The notes below the pieces were generated by a model, which saw nothing but the letters and a program-made list of their open reading frames with translations, was not told where the DNA came from and did no database searches. This document shows, piece after piece, positions 35,976-47,504 of a stretch of DNA of 64,000 nt. How positions within the stretch are numbered: the first letter of the stretch is position 1; every line of letters begins with the position of its first letter. Position numbers and translations under genes: made by a program. This DNA comes from Bugulina stolonifera (Eukaryota; Bryozoa; Gymnolaemata; Cheilostomatida; Bugulidae): positions 17,213,233 to 17,277,232 of the forward strand of contig OW285188.1 in NCBI GenBank assembly GCA_935421135.1. Direction: 5' to 3'.

Positions 35976-38209
35976 TTTCTTCACTGACACAATTATTATA
36001 TTTAGCATTTTAACGCTGTACGCAGCTCCGAGATGTGAGCTAGTCCTCAGCATCTTTAAAACCGTTTGCTTTGAAGTTGTTTCCTACATTCTTTGACAAA
36101 TTGAATATATTATTTTCTAGTATTGCTGGACTGACCGTTCCGCATGTGTATGAGTAATCTATAGGCTGTTTCATGTGGGATGTAATACCTCTAACCATCA
36201 AAACCCTAACTTGTGAAGCAATTTGTATTTCATACAACTATCTCTACAATGCCATCTGTACAGTCATTGACTGACTTAATGCAACTTTGGCATTTATTGT
36301 CATCTTGTCACAACCTTAAAGGAGAAATTCACAAATTGTGCCCTACTTTGAAGTTAGTTTTTGTACTGTTCTAAACAAGATATTCGAACAATTATTGTAC
36401 AGTATACTAAATCAACATATGTTCTTTTATTAATAACAAAGGATTTGTATTTTATGACCCTCCTTATGCCTCAATTAGTGAAATTAAAACTCCTTCTAAA
36501 CGATTGAAAAATTAGGAGTTATCTCCTTTTTGAGATTTCGCCATTCTATTTTGTGAGACTATGGTTTCCGGCGATCGACCATTCCTGGGGAGGTAACTTT
36601 ATACTATTATCCGCATAACATAATGCTATGCTAATTATACATGTATTTGTTTTCCTTACTTTCATTTCAATTTCTTGACTGCAGTTGTCAGTGCAGTGCA
36701 ATCACGTAGACCTTAGCATCGTCTGCCAACAATGCAAATGCATTTATACCTGTACATGTATCAGTAATATAATATACATTTTATTATTATAAAACTTATG
36801 TGTGACAAATAAACATGCATGTACATGCTGAAGGTACCATATTGCACAACACACTGTATTTGTATAAACATTATATGTAATCACGAATTCTTTATTATAT
36901 CTACATATACATGTATGTATAAAAGGTTTACACAATATCATTGGGAATAATTTCTGACACTCTGCTACCCATGAAAAACATTGGTAATAGTATTATTAAA
37001 AGTACACATTAAAATATTATACTGCAGGTGGCTAGGCTCCTGTGGATTCTATGATAGCTTTAACTGCTGAATCTATGGCAAAGCACTAATGATTACCATC
37101 ATGTAGCACTTATGTGCTACTATGGTTTTATAACATAGCCAACAGATTGTGCTAGAGAGTATTGAGCAGTCAGAGCAGAGGTGTACAAGTGGAGGAAGTT
37201 CCAGCAGAGTGCAGAGTGGACTGTGTTATGATCAAACTTCAACTTCACTGCCTGGGTTTCAACAGTTGAACACTTGCATAGTTGGTGAGGTAGAGGTCAC
37301 TGGCAAGCCCTACAGTTATAGACTGACCTTGTTGACCATATTATGTTGACAGCTAACATAATGGCTGATAGCAAATGGTTGCAAGATTCAGGCCATGGAG
37401 GTCAATAATTGTTTAGATGCAGAAGTGGAGAAATTTGAGATAACCTCTGTTTTTCAGTAAAACTTAAACAGAAATCGCTTTTTCTAGATTTATTCCCCTT
37501 CTCCAAAACCCCAACTAAGGAGTAAGGAGGTCTATATAGCTTTCACCACTACTGCACCTACATGCAAAAGCAATGGACAAATATTTAACCTCAAGGAGAC
37601 TGCCGGCAAGGATACCAGACCAACTGCAATGGTGAATGAGGTTTCTTCCTAAAGTTGTTTCTGTTGAACTGGATAGTTTACCCTCCATCGGTGTCTCTTG
37701 CGATATTCCAAGGCTATAACATTTTGTCTGGAACGTCTTACCAGAATCTATCTGCAACCAAGAAATGACTGTCTCGTGAATTACTTTCATTTGCACATAG
37801 ATCTGCCTACACACACAGTCTTTTGTGTAACAATGAATAATTCATGTAAGTGTAATTACTATAATAACCAAATTCAAAATTATTAGAGACTCTGAAGGAG
37901 TATCAGATTCTAAATCTTCTTTGCCGATAAAGCATCAATGTTTAAGATACAGGATTCCGAGTAGTTATTCATACAACTACCTACCTGAAGAGCTATATGG
38001 ATATGAAACTGCATTTTCTTGAAAGCAACGGCTAGTACATGGTAAAACTCATTAGTGCTTCAGTACTACAAACTCATAGAATAAAGTAAGAGAGCATATC
38101 AGCATCTGGTGGCCCAACTGCAGCAGGCACTGCAACATCCTACAACACAAGTCAACAAGCTGTATGTGTTAGTATCAGCTCAACATTGATAGTATGCCCA
38201 CTATCGTCA

Positions 38210-38580
38210 GTATTAGTCGTCGCAGCAGCAGTTTACTAGCAAAATAAAAGAACCATTTGTGGTGTTAGCTGTAGTTCGTATTAGCAGTAGGAGTAGTTAC
38301 TTATAGTAGTAGTTAGCAGTAAGTTAAAGTGATAGCAGTGTAGTAGCAGTAATATGGTGATTTCAGTAGTTAGTTATGGTTGCATTAGTAGTAATCATGC
38401 AAGTAGTTAAAATCAGCAGTAGTAATAGTAGTAGTTGGTTACAATAATAGTTAGTCGTAGAAAAGTGGTAAGTTGTCGCAGTAGTACCTGAGGGTCCAGT
38501 AGTAGCTACAGTATCAATAGAATCAACAGAAGTTGAATTATCAATAGTAATAGTAGTAGTTAGATATAGTAGTCACAAAG
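38210..38580. repeat. Degenerate AGT/AGC trinucleotide tract
   Basis: Long run of imperfect GTA, GCA and TAG triplets such as AGTAGTAGTTAGCAGTAAG. It is an old microsatellite inside the TTAA-flanked element. Confidence 0.75.
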
Positions 38581-39481
38581 CCACCACAGTGTAGGCCCAA
38601 TATTCTTAGTCACATAGGCCTATGCCATTATAGAGAATAGTTAAGAGTATCAATAGGGTTTGTCACAGTCACTGAGGCTAAAGTAAATTTCTTAATGGTC
38701 AGCATTGTGGAACAGATTCATAATATTGCACAAACATACATAGGATACTAGTTTTTTTCCAGAGATGTTTGCAAGTTTTATTTTGGAAACGAGTCTTTTA
38801 ATAGGCCATAAAATGTTGCTTGAATTAACTGAGTCTGGCATCTCTGTTTTTTTCTTTCAGTCATTGGGCTTACTTACTGCTTATTTTAATTTTATTTATC
38901 TGAATGCACGCCATGAAATGAAAATTAGCAAGATTAAAATAAAATTAAAATAGGCAGTAAAGAAAGAAATAGAACACCAGGAAAGTATGGAGGTGAAGTG
39001 ATGTACTGCAATCCAATACAATGGGAAAAAGACAGTTCCAAACTAAACCTCTCCGTGACAGTTTGAACCCCTAACCCCACCCATAAATTTTCCTTTTTAA
39101 TATTAATTTTTTCATTCAATTAAACTTAATTATCGGTGAGTTGTATTCTAATAAATGTAATCTACACAGTTGAGAAACGTCCTGCTGGAACTGTCTTTTT
39201 TTGGAAATGTTGCTTTACCATTTCCAACTAACAGCTTTCATCATTTATATTTAGCCTGTTTTGGTAAAAGCAACACACTAAATATATTGAATGATATATT
39301 ATTATATTGATTTGCATTGCCTTCAATTGATTGTTTGACTTTTAATCATCAATTTACAGCGGCAAGTAAGCAGTAACTGGTGATTCATTTGTCTTGTGTC
39401 TAGTCAACAGCAATCTGATGCCAAAGAAATAAAAGTGATTTTATTGCAGCTTGAGTTCATGTTATATTTCCCACGAAAACT

Positions 39482-39597
39482 TACTGAGAGTCACTGCTAG
39501 CTGAATCTGACTGAGAGTCACTGCTAGCTCCGTATCTGACTGAGAGTCACTGCAAGCTCCGAATCTGACTGAGAGTCACTGCTAGCTCCGCTGAACT
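39482..39597. repeat. About 29-nt tandem repeat, four copies
   Basis: Four units of ACTGAGAGTCACTGCTAGCT plus a variable tail, the first a few bases shorter. Each unit contains several internal complementary words. Confidence 0.85.
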
Positions 39598-40361
39598 ACC
39601 AATGAAACCCATGGTAGAACAGTTATTAATTAATTACGTGCATAAGTAAATAAAAACAAACATAATTGATAATAAATAATTATTTTAAACAAATTGAAAC
39701 TAGCGTTTTTTATAGTTCAGTGAAACTGCAGTGACTGTCAGTCAGAGTCGGTGGGAAATAATCTAGTAGGATTAGAAAAGAATGAACAAATACTTATTAT
39801 AATATAACTTGATTTGATTTCTTACCGACGGATAAATATGCATTGTAGAATATGCCGTGAGCTATATTAGTCAGTATAAAAAACAAGCAAGTGTAAGTAG
39901 CAGAAAACTTTGGAAATTACTAAAAAACACAAGTGGCTGTCGCAAACCAGTAAACTGTGAATGCGCAAACTTACCGGAAACAGCACGGCTATAGCAATAT
40001 AGTGGATTTAACGGGGCATATATTAATCACCTCGCATATCGGTGTAAGTCTGCAGATCTTAGACTACCAACAAGGATGCGCCCATGACCAATCAGATAAA
40101 CCGATTTTTTGGATAAAAACGCGGATTTTGGTATTTGTGGAAATGACGTCTGGAACCGCCAGATTTCGAACTATCACTTTAGAATCACTTCAAAATTTGT
40201 GATTTTCCCCTTTAAAATGACAAACCTGTCCATTTGGTGAAGAGAGGTAGCTGAGCTAGGCAGTGCTGTGAGGATTTGTTCATGAAAACCCGCTTCTGTT
40301 TCCACCCTTCTTAAAACTCTGTGTAGTATCGGCAGCAGGAAATTTAGATTTTCTATGATAA

Positions 40362-41359
40362 AGATTGTAGCATTTATCGCTGCTACTTCATTTCCTTATC
40401 CCACCTGTATCAAGTTGGCCCTTTGTTTTTTAATGCTAGTTGGGCTTTAACAATGATTAAAATACTTTTAGCACTGCTGTTTCGTTAGATCTCAACCTTT
40501 TACCTTTCTGTGACTAGTACTTGACTTTGTTTCTCAGATGGATTATCTCACTATTCTTGAGCTGGAGTAACTCCTGCTGGGATTCACCTATAAAATTGGT
40601 AGTTCAGTAGTGTATATATTACATTGTGATGAGAACTCGCACTTTTGCTTCCTTTAACTTGGGCTTTTAGGGATGATGTTGGTGGTGTTTTGCTGATATC
40701 ACTGGTACTTTCTTCTGAAAATGTTTGAAGCCAAATGCATACACCTTTGGAAATAATGAAGTACATCTATGAGAAATCTTTATAGATGTTTTTTTATACA
40801 GCTTTTACTGTTTTCCTTATAAGCTTTTTATCAGATCACCACATTTATGTTTTCATGTCTGAATAATGGAAACGTCATACTGTTAATTAAATTACTACCA
40901 GCTCCAGCAGGTCTGGTGTCGTTTTCAGCAACCTCAGAAATGATATCTTCTCCAGCCGGAGGCGGGCAGGTAGAAGTACATGTAGGTGGACGAACATTTG
41001 ATGTTGCCTGATTTCTGTGCCTAGTGTAAGTCATAAGCCACCTCAAATGTCCATATTTGGGCTATGACTATGTCACCTCTCCCACAACCAGTCTTTGGCT
41101 TCACAGACTTCAAGTATCTGCCAAAAGCTGTTCTAGTGGTGTCATCTCTATTAAGAATAAAAATAGAGCTAATTGAATTAGAGATAGATTGTAGCATTTA
41201 TCGCTGTTACTTCATTTTATTATCCCACCTGTATTGAGTTGGCCTTTTGTTCTTCTATACTAGTTGGGCTTTAGCAATGTGGTATGCTTCCTTCGTTAAA
41301 GATGATTGAAATACTTTTAGCGCTGCTGTTTCATTACATCTCAACCTTTTATCTTTTTG
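40362..41359. repeat. Pair of direct repeats (about 148 and 174 nt)
   Basis: 40362-40509 and 41186-41359 both start AGATTGTAGCATTTATCGCT and both run to a CTCAACCTTTTA word. The second copy has an extra segment of about 26 nt in the middle. They look like two diverged copies of a dispersed repeat. Confidence 0.75.
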
Positions 41360-41767
41360 TTGCCCATTTGTAACATTATGCTGTCAATGCACAGAACCAG
41401 CACCAATGAAATACCCTAAAAGCAGATACATTTTGCGAGTTTCAAACTGATTTAAATAATTTCTGGTTTAAACAGACCATACATGCAGCTATATAGCTAT
41501 ATGATACATAGTTGAATATTTTACAAAGCAGCAAGTATTTGCTATAACATAATTGGTAAGTAGCCTAGAGTAGAAGCTTAATCAGAGGATTTTTTAACAA
41601 GCTATGGTAATTACTTTACCTCACAGGAGGGCTTACTGCACTATATAGGAGTCAGCTGTAGTTTTGTACTGTATGTAAGTGGGGTTTAAATCTGAGTAAA
41701 CATAGAGCTTAGCTAAGCTTGGTTTTAATGCTGGAATATGCTTAAACATCAATTTTGGGACTTAAAC

Positions 41768-41875
41768 AAATTTCGCGATAGGTCAAACTCGCTAAATATT
41801 TCTATCGCAAATTGCTCCAGGATTAGCAAACTCGTGAAACTTTCTTCCGCGAAATATTTCTGCTTTTAGGGTAGT
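41768..41875. repeat. Dispersed repeat copy 1 (GCGAAATATTTCT type)
   Basis: Shares CGCTAAATATTTCTATCGCA and GTGAAACTTTCTT with the sequence at 47699-47800 in ITPA intron 1, in the same orientation. Ends not defined. Confidence 0.55.
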
Positions 41876-42333
41876 TATAACCTAAATTATAAAATAATTT
41901 CTGCAATTGAACATTGTAAACAAGCGAAATTACATTTTCTAAAAACTCATTGAACATTAAATTTCTCTTTTGAGTAATGGACTGCAGCTGTAGATGTGCT
42001 TGCAAAACTAGTTGAAGTACATAAGACATGTGTGAATTCCTATTGTGGGGCACACAAGAGTCCGACCAATTGTCACAAATTCATATATTATATTTTATCC
42101 TATACTATCATAGTGTATGTACTTTTGTATATGTTATATAAGTTGTTACTAGGTAGGCCTATAATTGGACTTTGTACATGTAAACAACTTATTGTATTTT
42201 GTATAGGCCTAATACTACACGTAATGTTTTAATTGTCATGGTCATGTGCCTGTAGAACCTGACATCATATTAGAGGATCGGGTAGATTTTCTATTTATAG
42301 TCGGTCTGTGGTATTACATAATAATGTGTAATA

Positions 42334-42422
42334 TTCTAGAACATTCTTTTTATACCATATATGGTCATTGTAAACAAACTTTTTATAGATGTTTCTAGAA
42401 CTTTTTGCAGCCAGTATATAAG
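42334..42422 (+). promoter_or_regulatory. Heat-shock-element-like sites and TATA box
   Basis: TTCTAGAACATTC (42334-42346) fits the TTCnnGAAnnTTC heat-shock element. A second TTCTAGAA lies at 42393-42400 and TATATAAG at 42415-42422. The order HSE, HSE, TATA is that of a heat-inducible promoter. It lies inside the probable LTR. Confidence 0.5.
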
Positions 42423-42489
42423 CACAGGCACAAGACAGTATAGTCAGTATAGTTTAAAGTATGTGACAAGAAGTATAGCAATTATAGTA

Positions 42490-43912
42490 CAGTATCGTGC
42501 GAATTAATTGAAACAAGAGCTTTTGATAGTAAAAATTGGGTGTATTACTGGTTACAGGTTACAATAAAGCATATTTATACAGAAGCTGCTACATTAGTAT
42601 TTTGTGTGTCCTCCTTTTTGTTTGATGACCATTTTGATACGATTTGGCATGGAATCTACCAATTTCTTGATGTCACTCTGGATTCTAGGGTCTCGGTGCC
42701 ATATCTGAATAATTGCGTTGATCAACTTTTCCATAGTGCTACAGTCCATTCTTCTTAAGCGTTTTTTTGCAGATTGCCCACAGGTTTTCTATTGGGTTAA
42801 GATCTGGGGAGTTCCCAGGCCAGTCAAGAACTTCTATTCCTTTCTCAGCCATAAACTTTTTTACCGCTTTGGACGTGTGGCATGGTGCTGAGTCCTGTTG
42901 AAAGGTACCGGTGCCATCCGGATAGCACCTTGTTAATTCTGGAACAACCCTTCTTTCCAACACACTAATATACTGCTCTGACCGCATCATACCATCTACA
43001 GGATGTAGGGGACCAACTCCATGATAGCTGAAACATCCCCAAAACATTTTCTTGTGAGGGTGTTTTACAACCTGATCAACATGGTCACTTGTTATAGCCT
43101 CTCCTGTTGTTCTACGAACGTAGTGACTGCGAACGCCTTGAACTAAAAAATGGCTTTCATCTGAAAAGAGAACTTTCCTCCGTTCTTGTTCAGTCCAGTT
43201 TTTGTATTTCTTTGCCCATTGGCATCTCTTTAGCATCATTTTCTTGGTCAATAGCTGTTTCTTTATTGGTCGTCTAGCTTTTCTACCAACTTCCAGAAGG
43301 CGTCTGCGAACCGTAGATGAGCTAATGCTTATGCCTTTTGAACTTAAGTCCTGGTTTAGCATCTCACTTGTGCTGCGAGGATTCTTCTTGCTTTCACGCA
43401 ACAAATACAGATCATCCCTTGGACTAGTCTTCCTTTTTCGTCCACATTTGCCTTTGCGCTGTGGTGATAATGAGCCAGATGTGCTCTTCAACTTGACAAT
43501 ACGACTAACTGTTGCCACACTAACGCCGGCAGTTTCTGCGATTTCTCTGTAAGTTTTTGCTGTGTGCTCACGGAGTGGAACAATTGCAGTACGCTTTCTC
43601 GGTGTTATATCCATGAGTGATTAAACTAGAGTGAAACAGTGACTACTGGATATGGTTGCAATAAATGGCAGCGCACACGAATTGTGAGTAACTGTTGACC
43701 ACAAATGAGTGACTTTATGGCGCACATAATGCAAGACATAGTGTATTACACGACGTTATGTAAAGTTATGTAACATGACAAAAGCTTTGTACAACCTGGT
43801 TTCTTGGAATTTTAGAGGCATATTCTTTTTAGACTATAATATAAACTGATATGAATTTGGGGCTTTAAATCACCTGAAATTGACCTTGTTTCAATTAATT
43901 CGCACGATACTG
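42490..43912 (-). mobile_element. Tc1/mariner element (DD34E), 1423 bp, recent
   Basis: Perfect 28-bp terminal inverted repeats begin CAGTATCGTGCGAATTAATT at both ends (42490-42517 and 43885-43912). TA duplications flank the element at 42488-42489 and 43913-43914. One minus-strand transposase reading fills most of it. Perfect ends and a nearly intact gene mark a young insertion, here inside a probable LTR. Confidence 0.95.
42594..43614 (-). pseudogene. Tc1 transposase, near-intact, one homopolymer frameshift
   Basis: An ATG at 43614 opens a 291-codon reading to a stop at 42739-42741. It has an N-terminal helix-turn-helix (KTYREIAETAGVSVATVSR), the GRKRKTS linker, and a DDE core with FSDESHF, QQDSAPCHTSK and SPDLNPIENLW (34 residues between second Asp and Glu). 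The expected C-terminal part (IKKLVDSMPNRIKMVIKQKG) continues in another frame to a stop at 42594-42596. The change falls on a run of seven A (T on the + strand, 42762-42768), one more than the frame needs. The lesion could be real, polymorphic or an assembly error. Expected length about 340 residues. Confidence 0.92.
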
Positions 43913-44001
43913 TAAGTTCAGTGAAAATAAAGTATTCACAATATTCGAAGACTGAGTAATAAGATCCTGGGAATCACAATACAGTAAATTGTGACACCAA
44001 T

Positions 44002-45370
44002 TTAAATCACTTCATTCAATGAAACGGTGATGGCACTAGCAATATCATTGCCAGAACGACCTCTAACACTTTCATGCCAAACAGCACAATACCCTTTTTT
44101 GGTTCTATGAACCCGTGCTGTGAGATTGTATGGGTTGAATTTGCGACTATAAAACACTGAGGAAACTGCAGTCCGTGGGAGGGCAAACACATTTTCAAGG
44201 TTAAAAGATATATCCATGGCGCCAAACACAATTCTTTAACGTGGCTGCCCAATAGCAGAGCTAGTCGAGGGGCCACCACGGCTCCTAGAGCTGGATATTA
44301 TCATAGTTCGATATGGCACAGAAGGAAAACCTTCTTCGGGACGAAAACCTCCAGGTCATTGGTGGGACTCGAACCCACGTCCTTGCAGATAACTTGCGTC
44401 ATTGCTGCCAGACCAGAGTGACTAGCGCTAGACCACTCAGCCACCAACACCTATATAATACTACTAATGTCAGGCTTGTCAATTCTGTGATCAGCATGTC
44501 TTTGCTCCCTAGTTTTATCCTTGTTTGTTTTGTTCATCTTGAGCTATCTTGTCAGAGTCGCTAACTGCACCAGCCTTGACTTAATTGTCATATATTTTGC
44601 ACTTATCGCAAACATCTTTCTCAAGAAGGCTTAAAGGAGAGGTTATACTCAGTGCCAAAGATCTGCTCATACTTCCATCTTTTAACCATATCATATGCTT
44701 TGTTTTGTTGAATGAGCCAGTCTTTATAGAGCTCACATTTTAGCTATGGTGAGATTAGCAAGGTAGTAGATGCGTTGCATGTCTTTTCTGCAGTAATGAA
44801 ATTTGACTGCAGGTAAACTCTCGATGAGCATTATTTTGTCCTGTGGTATTGTGGTCGCTGATGGCACATCCTGCACTGTTAGAGGGTTGCCCACTTCATC
44901 AAGATTTTTTAGATGTGTTTTAACTCTAGATTGGCTACAGCAACGATAGTCTTAGAATAATACTGGGGATGTTTTAACTCTAGATTGGCTTATATTGTGT
45001 GTATTTAAGTAAAAGTTTTTACACACACTCTGAAGCTTATCATTGGTGTCACACATTAAGTAGTGGATTGTTTTTGACATCTCATTTTTATACTTTGAGC
45101 GACCTTATTTTCAACTACAGCACCGATAGTCTTAGAATAATACTGGGGAATGAATGAATTAAATAACAATGTACGGTGAGCATCTGGAAAGTTTAACTTA
45201 AACTTATTATCGCAACCATATCCACATACATCATCTAACTTTGGACGCTTGGCTTCTACTTCTTTGCCAGCTCTTGACATGTACTGCTTACCATGTTGCC
45301 TTGCCTCCTTCCGAACGTTCACTTTCCATGTGTTAGGCTGTCTCTTTCTCTTTCTAGTAACAATTATCAC
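44002..45370 (-). pseudogene. Decayed second copy of the SDTCGGQN-type transposase family
   Basis: Minus-strand pieces collinear with the 33126 gene. 45056-45370 carries the basic start (RKRKRQPNTW) and a Cys-containing segment; around 44800 it reads HYCRKDMQRIYYLAN, near 44640 VCDKCKIYDN, and at 44002-44229 DISFNLENVFALPR and GRSGNDIASAI. Stops and frame changes separate the pieces and the catalytic SDTCGGQN part is missing. A segment with GATAGTCTTAGAATAATACT is duplicated (44935-44969 and 45113-45147). A tRNA-like sequence lies inside. The two copies are too diverged to be recent duplicates. Confidence 0.7.
44355..44452 (-). repeat. tRNA-like sequence (SINE head or tRNA-Leu/Ser-type relic)
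   Basis: The minus strand shows the A-box-like TGGCTGAGTGGTCTAGCG and a perfect T arm GTGGGTTCGAGTCCCAC about 60 nt later. The acceptor stem pairs at only about four of seven positions, so it is not a functional tRNA. A tRNA-derived SINE is the likelier origin. Confidence 0.5.
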
Positions 45371-45415
45371 AACCTTTAGCTTGTATTTAAAAATCTAAGT
45401 AATTATAATAACAGT

Positions 45416-45600
45416 GAATTGATAATTATAATTAGTAATAATTTGAGGATAATTTATAATTAATAATTATTATTATATCATTATTATAATGATTAATAAT
45501 AATAATTGTAATTGTTAAAGGTGTGCGATTACTCAAATAATAATAATAATAATTTATTATAATAATTATTTCAATAATCATTATTATCATAATTTAATTC
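45416..45600. repeat. AT-only low-complexity island 2
   Basis: About 180 bp of A and T only, apart from a short GGTGTGCGATTACTC interruption; AATAAT and TTATAATTATT motifs, strongly self-complementary. Confidence 0.8.
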
Positions 45601-45871
45601 TGTAAAACAAATAGCAAAAAAGAACGTGCATTGTATATTAACATACTCATTCGTAGCTGCAGTAGATGCCTTCTTAAAATATTTCAAAAGGAACAGTTTT
45701 TATTCACAAGTGCTGCAATTCTCTTGTTGTTCAGCAAATTAACTAAATAAATCAATGACCTCGACCTAAGCAACATGCAGCTTTGGCGCATCATAGCGGG
45801 TCACTGTGAAAGCCGAGCACAATTAGTGCCAGTGAAAGAAGATTCTGAGCAAAAGCTAAAAGTTCCCTGTT

Positions 45872-46215
45872 CTAAGCTCTTAGCATCTTGTTGCCATAGT
45901 GAATTGTCATCGCAGACACAGAAAAAGCCAAATTAAAATGCAACTGTCTCTTATTCTTTGGTTGTTCTTTTCTGACCAAGTTTCCCATGCATTGCCACAG
46001 ATTTTCTATGAGGTTTAGGTCGGGGCTTTGTGCCGGCCATGGTATGGTTTGAATGTCTTTACCCGTTATCCATTCCTTCACAATCTTGGCCCGGTGGCAT
46101 GGTGCGTTGTCATCTTGGAAGTACCAAGTTTGATTATCAGGAAAGAGTTGCAGCACAATTGTTTTTAATTGCTGTGATATGTAATATTAACGCGCCCATT
46201 TCAGGACAAAGTAGT
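45872..46215 (-). pseudogene. Tc1 transposase C-terminal fragment
   Basis: The minus-strand reading gives LFPDNQTWYFQDDNAPCHRA and SPDLNLIENLW, the second and third catalytic blocks of a Tc1 DDE domain. NPIE is NLIE here. The reading breaks upstream near 46190 and no terminal repeats were seen. It differs from both other Tc1 copies in the window, so it is a third family. Confidence 0.85.
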
Positions 46216-46438
46216 TTTCACATACATTTTGAGAGGAATTAATAGAATTAACCAGAAGTTCTGGTTCCAAAATAGATTGTAAAAATATCTTTTCTCAGTT
46301 GTATATGTATGTTGACCATGAGTGTCTATTAAAAACTACATGTATGCTATTTCATAATTTTAATGCCATAACCAGTAGATAATCCAAACTGACTACCCAA
46401 ATGAACTATGCATACTAGACTAATTAAACCAACGCTAT

Positions 46439-46495
46439 CGTAGCTATCAAAACTTGTAATACCATAATGGTATTACAAGTTTTATAATAGTTACG
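46439..46495. repeat. Long near-perfect palindrome
   Basis: AAAACTTGTAATACCAT, one central A, and the exact reverse complement (46449-46483). Imperfect arms continue outward (CGTAGCTAT against CGTAACTAT). The 57-bp foldback has practically no loop. Confidence 0.9.
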
Positions 46496-46661
46496 GCAGG
46501 AATAATAATAATGATCGATTAGCATGTAACTTTTTGCAAGGAAATTTATTTGTGAGCTGCAAGTATCTTTGTTCCACACCTGTAGAACTAGCCAATCCCT
46601 GACTGGGGTTTAACGCTCTACTGTATCTAATTGACTAGCACAGTGTACAGGGGTGTATAGG

Positions 46662-47075
46662 GTGTCAGGGTGGCACAGTTGGTGGCATACATGCACACAA
46701 ACCGAAAGGTTGCGAGTTCAAACCCCCAGCAGTGTCATTTCTGGCAAAGGCCTTCAGCAAGCCTTTAACCTAGCTGCGCCTGTTCGGATCAGGGCGTACA
46801 AATAATACAGGAGGTCCCGTGTAGTGTCTACATCAAAAACACGCACGTTAAAGATCCACCTCTGCCCTGATTCGCAAAGAGAAGCCAGATTCTGGTGGGG
46901 TATGTGACCACCTTGGGGTGGCAGGTTGATGTAGTGGTCACTGACCATGCACTCCTGTTGTGGAAGGTGAGCTCTTCCACTCAGAGCCCAGCTCCTGTCG
47001 CTCATACAAGTTTCGAGCTTCTGAGGTCCGTTAAATAGGATGGTCAAGTGGCTCGACAGCAACAAAAACAAAAAC
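46662..47075 (+). mobile_element. tRNA-derived SINE, about 415 bp
   Basis: The head has an A-box-like GGTGGCACAGTTGGTGGCAT and a B-box-like GGTTGCGAGTTCAAACCCC at normal tRNA spacing. The body carries a central CACGTTAAAGATCC word. The 3' end is a simple tail AACAAAAACAAAAAC. A Pol III head, non-coding body and A-rich tail make a SINE. I cannot name the family. Confidence 0.75.
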
Positions 47076-47504
47076 AGACACATTAACGGCCACACCGGTT
47101 CAGCATCATTTCTGGCTGGCCATAAATAGTTTTTTGCATGAAAAATATCATATAAAGAGTATGGTCAAAACCTTTAATTGGTTAGTAGTTTTTATAAACT
47201 AGTGCGACATGATCTTGTTGGTTTATCCATAATATTTATTTTTCTTAAGCGATAATACCTGTACTGATATCGAAATCGCCCATACCCAACAGTAATATTC
47301 AATACCGATATTTCAAACATTCAACATAGATTTTCAATATCTCCAATTGTTATACTTCTAGTATGGCGTGGAATCCACTTATACCATTGCATTCCAAGGC
47401 TGGTGCTAACCACAGGCATTGGGCTCTTTGATTGTACTTACTTATTTGTGTATGCAAGCCTGCACGCTGTTTGTAATATTTAACCATATAATTTAGAACG
47501 GAAG
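47076..47504. other. Upstream region and putative 5'UTR of ITPA
   Basis: No gene. A possible acceptor (atttag) 10 bases before the ATG hints at an untranslated first exon. No TATA box was recognised. Confidence 0.4.

Larger units (their letters stand above)
36320..40211. mobile_element. Candidate TTAA-flanked element of about 3.9 kb
   Basis: The 18-nt ends AGGAGAAATTCACAAATT (36320-36337) and, reverse complemented, AGGGGAAAATCACAAATT (40194-40211) match at 16 positions. Each is bordered outward by TTAA (36316-36319 and 40212-40215). TTAA duplications are typical of the piggyBac and Kolobok superfamilies. No transposase reading was seen inside, so it would be non-autonomous. It contains an AGT-rich tract and a 29-nt tandem repeat. 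Confidence 0.55.
42234..43996 (+). mobile_element. Probable solo LTR (about 338 bp) split by a Tc1 insertion
   Basis: Starts TGTCATGG and ends TTGTGACA, giving the TGTCA..TGACA ends typical of LTRs. Inside are two heat-shock-element-like words, a TATATAAG box (42415-42422) and, after the inserted Tc1, AATAAA (43926-43931). Without the Tc1 and one TA, the promoter-to-polyadenylation distance is only about 86 nt, as in compact LTRs. The flanking 5-mers TTAAT and CCAAT do not match well, so a solo LTR is likely but not certain. Confidence 0.5.

Noticed and set aside
37149..37349. 66-codon open frame with Ser-rich start
   Set aside because: Inside the TTAA-flanked element, no family and no supporting exon signals.
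39058..39090. tRNA T-arm-like GTTTGAACCCCTAACCCC
   Set aside because: No A box or cloverleaf on either side.
40831..41150. Minus-strand reading with TRTAFGRYLKSVKPKTG and a Pro-rich part
   Set aside because: Vaguely like linker regions of transposon proteins, but split over frames and not recognisable.
46754..47095. 113-codon minus-strand open frame
   Set aside because: It lies wholly within the SINE and has no family resemblance.
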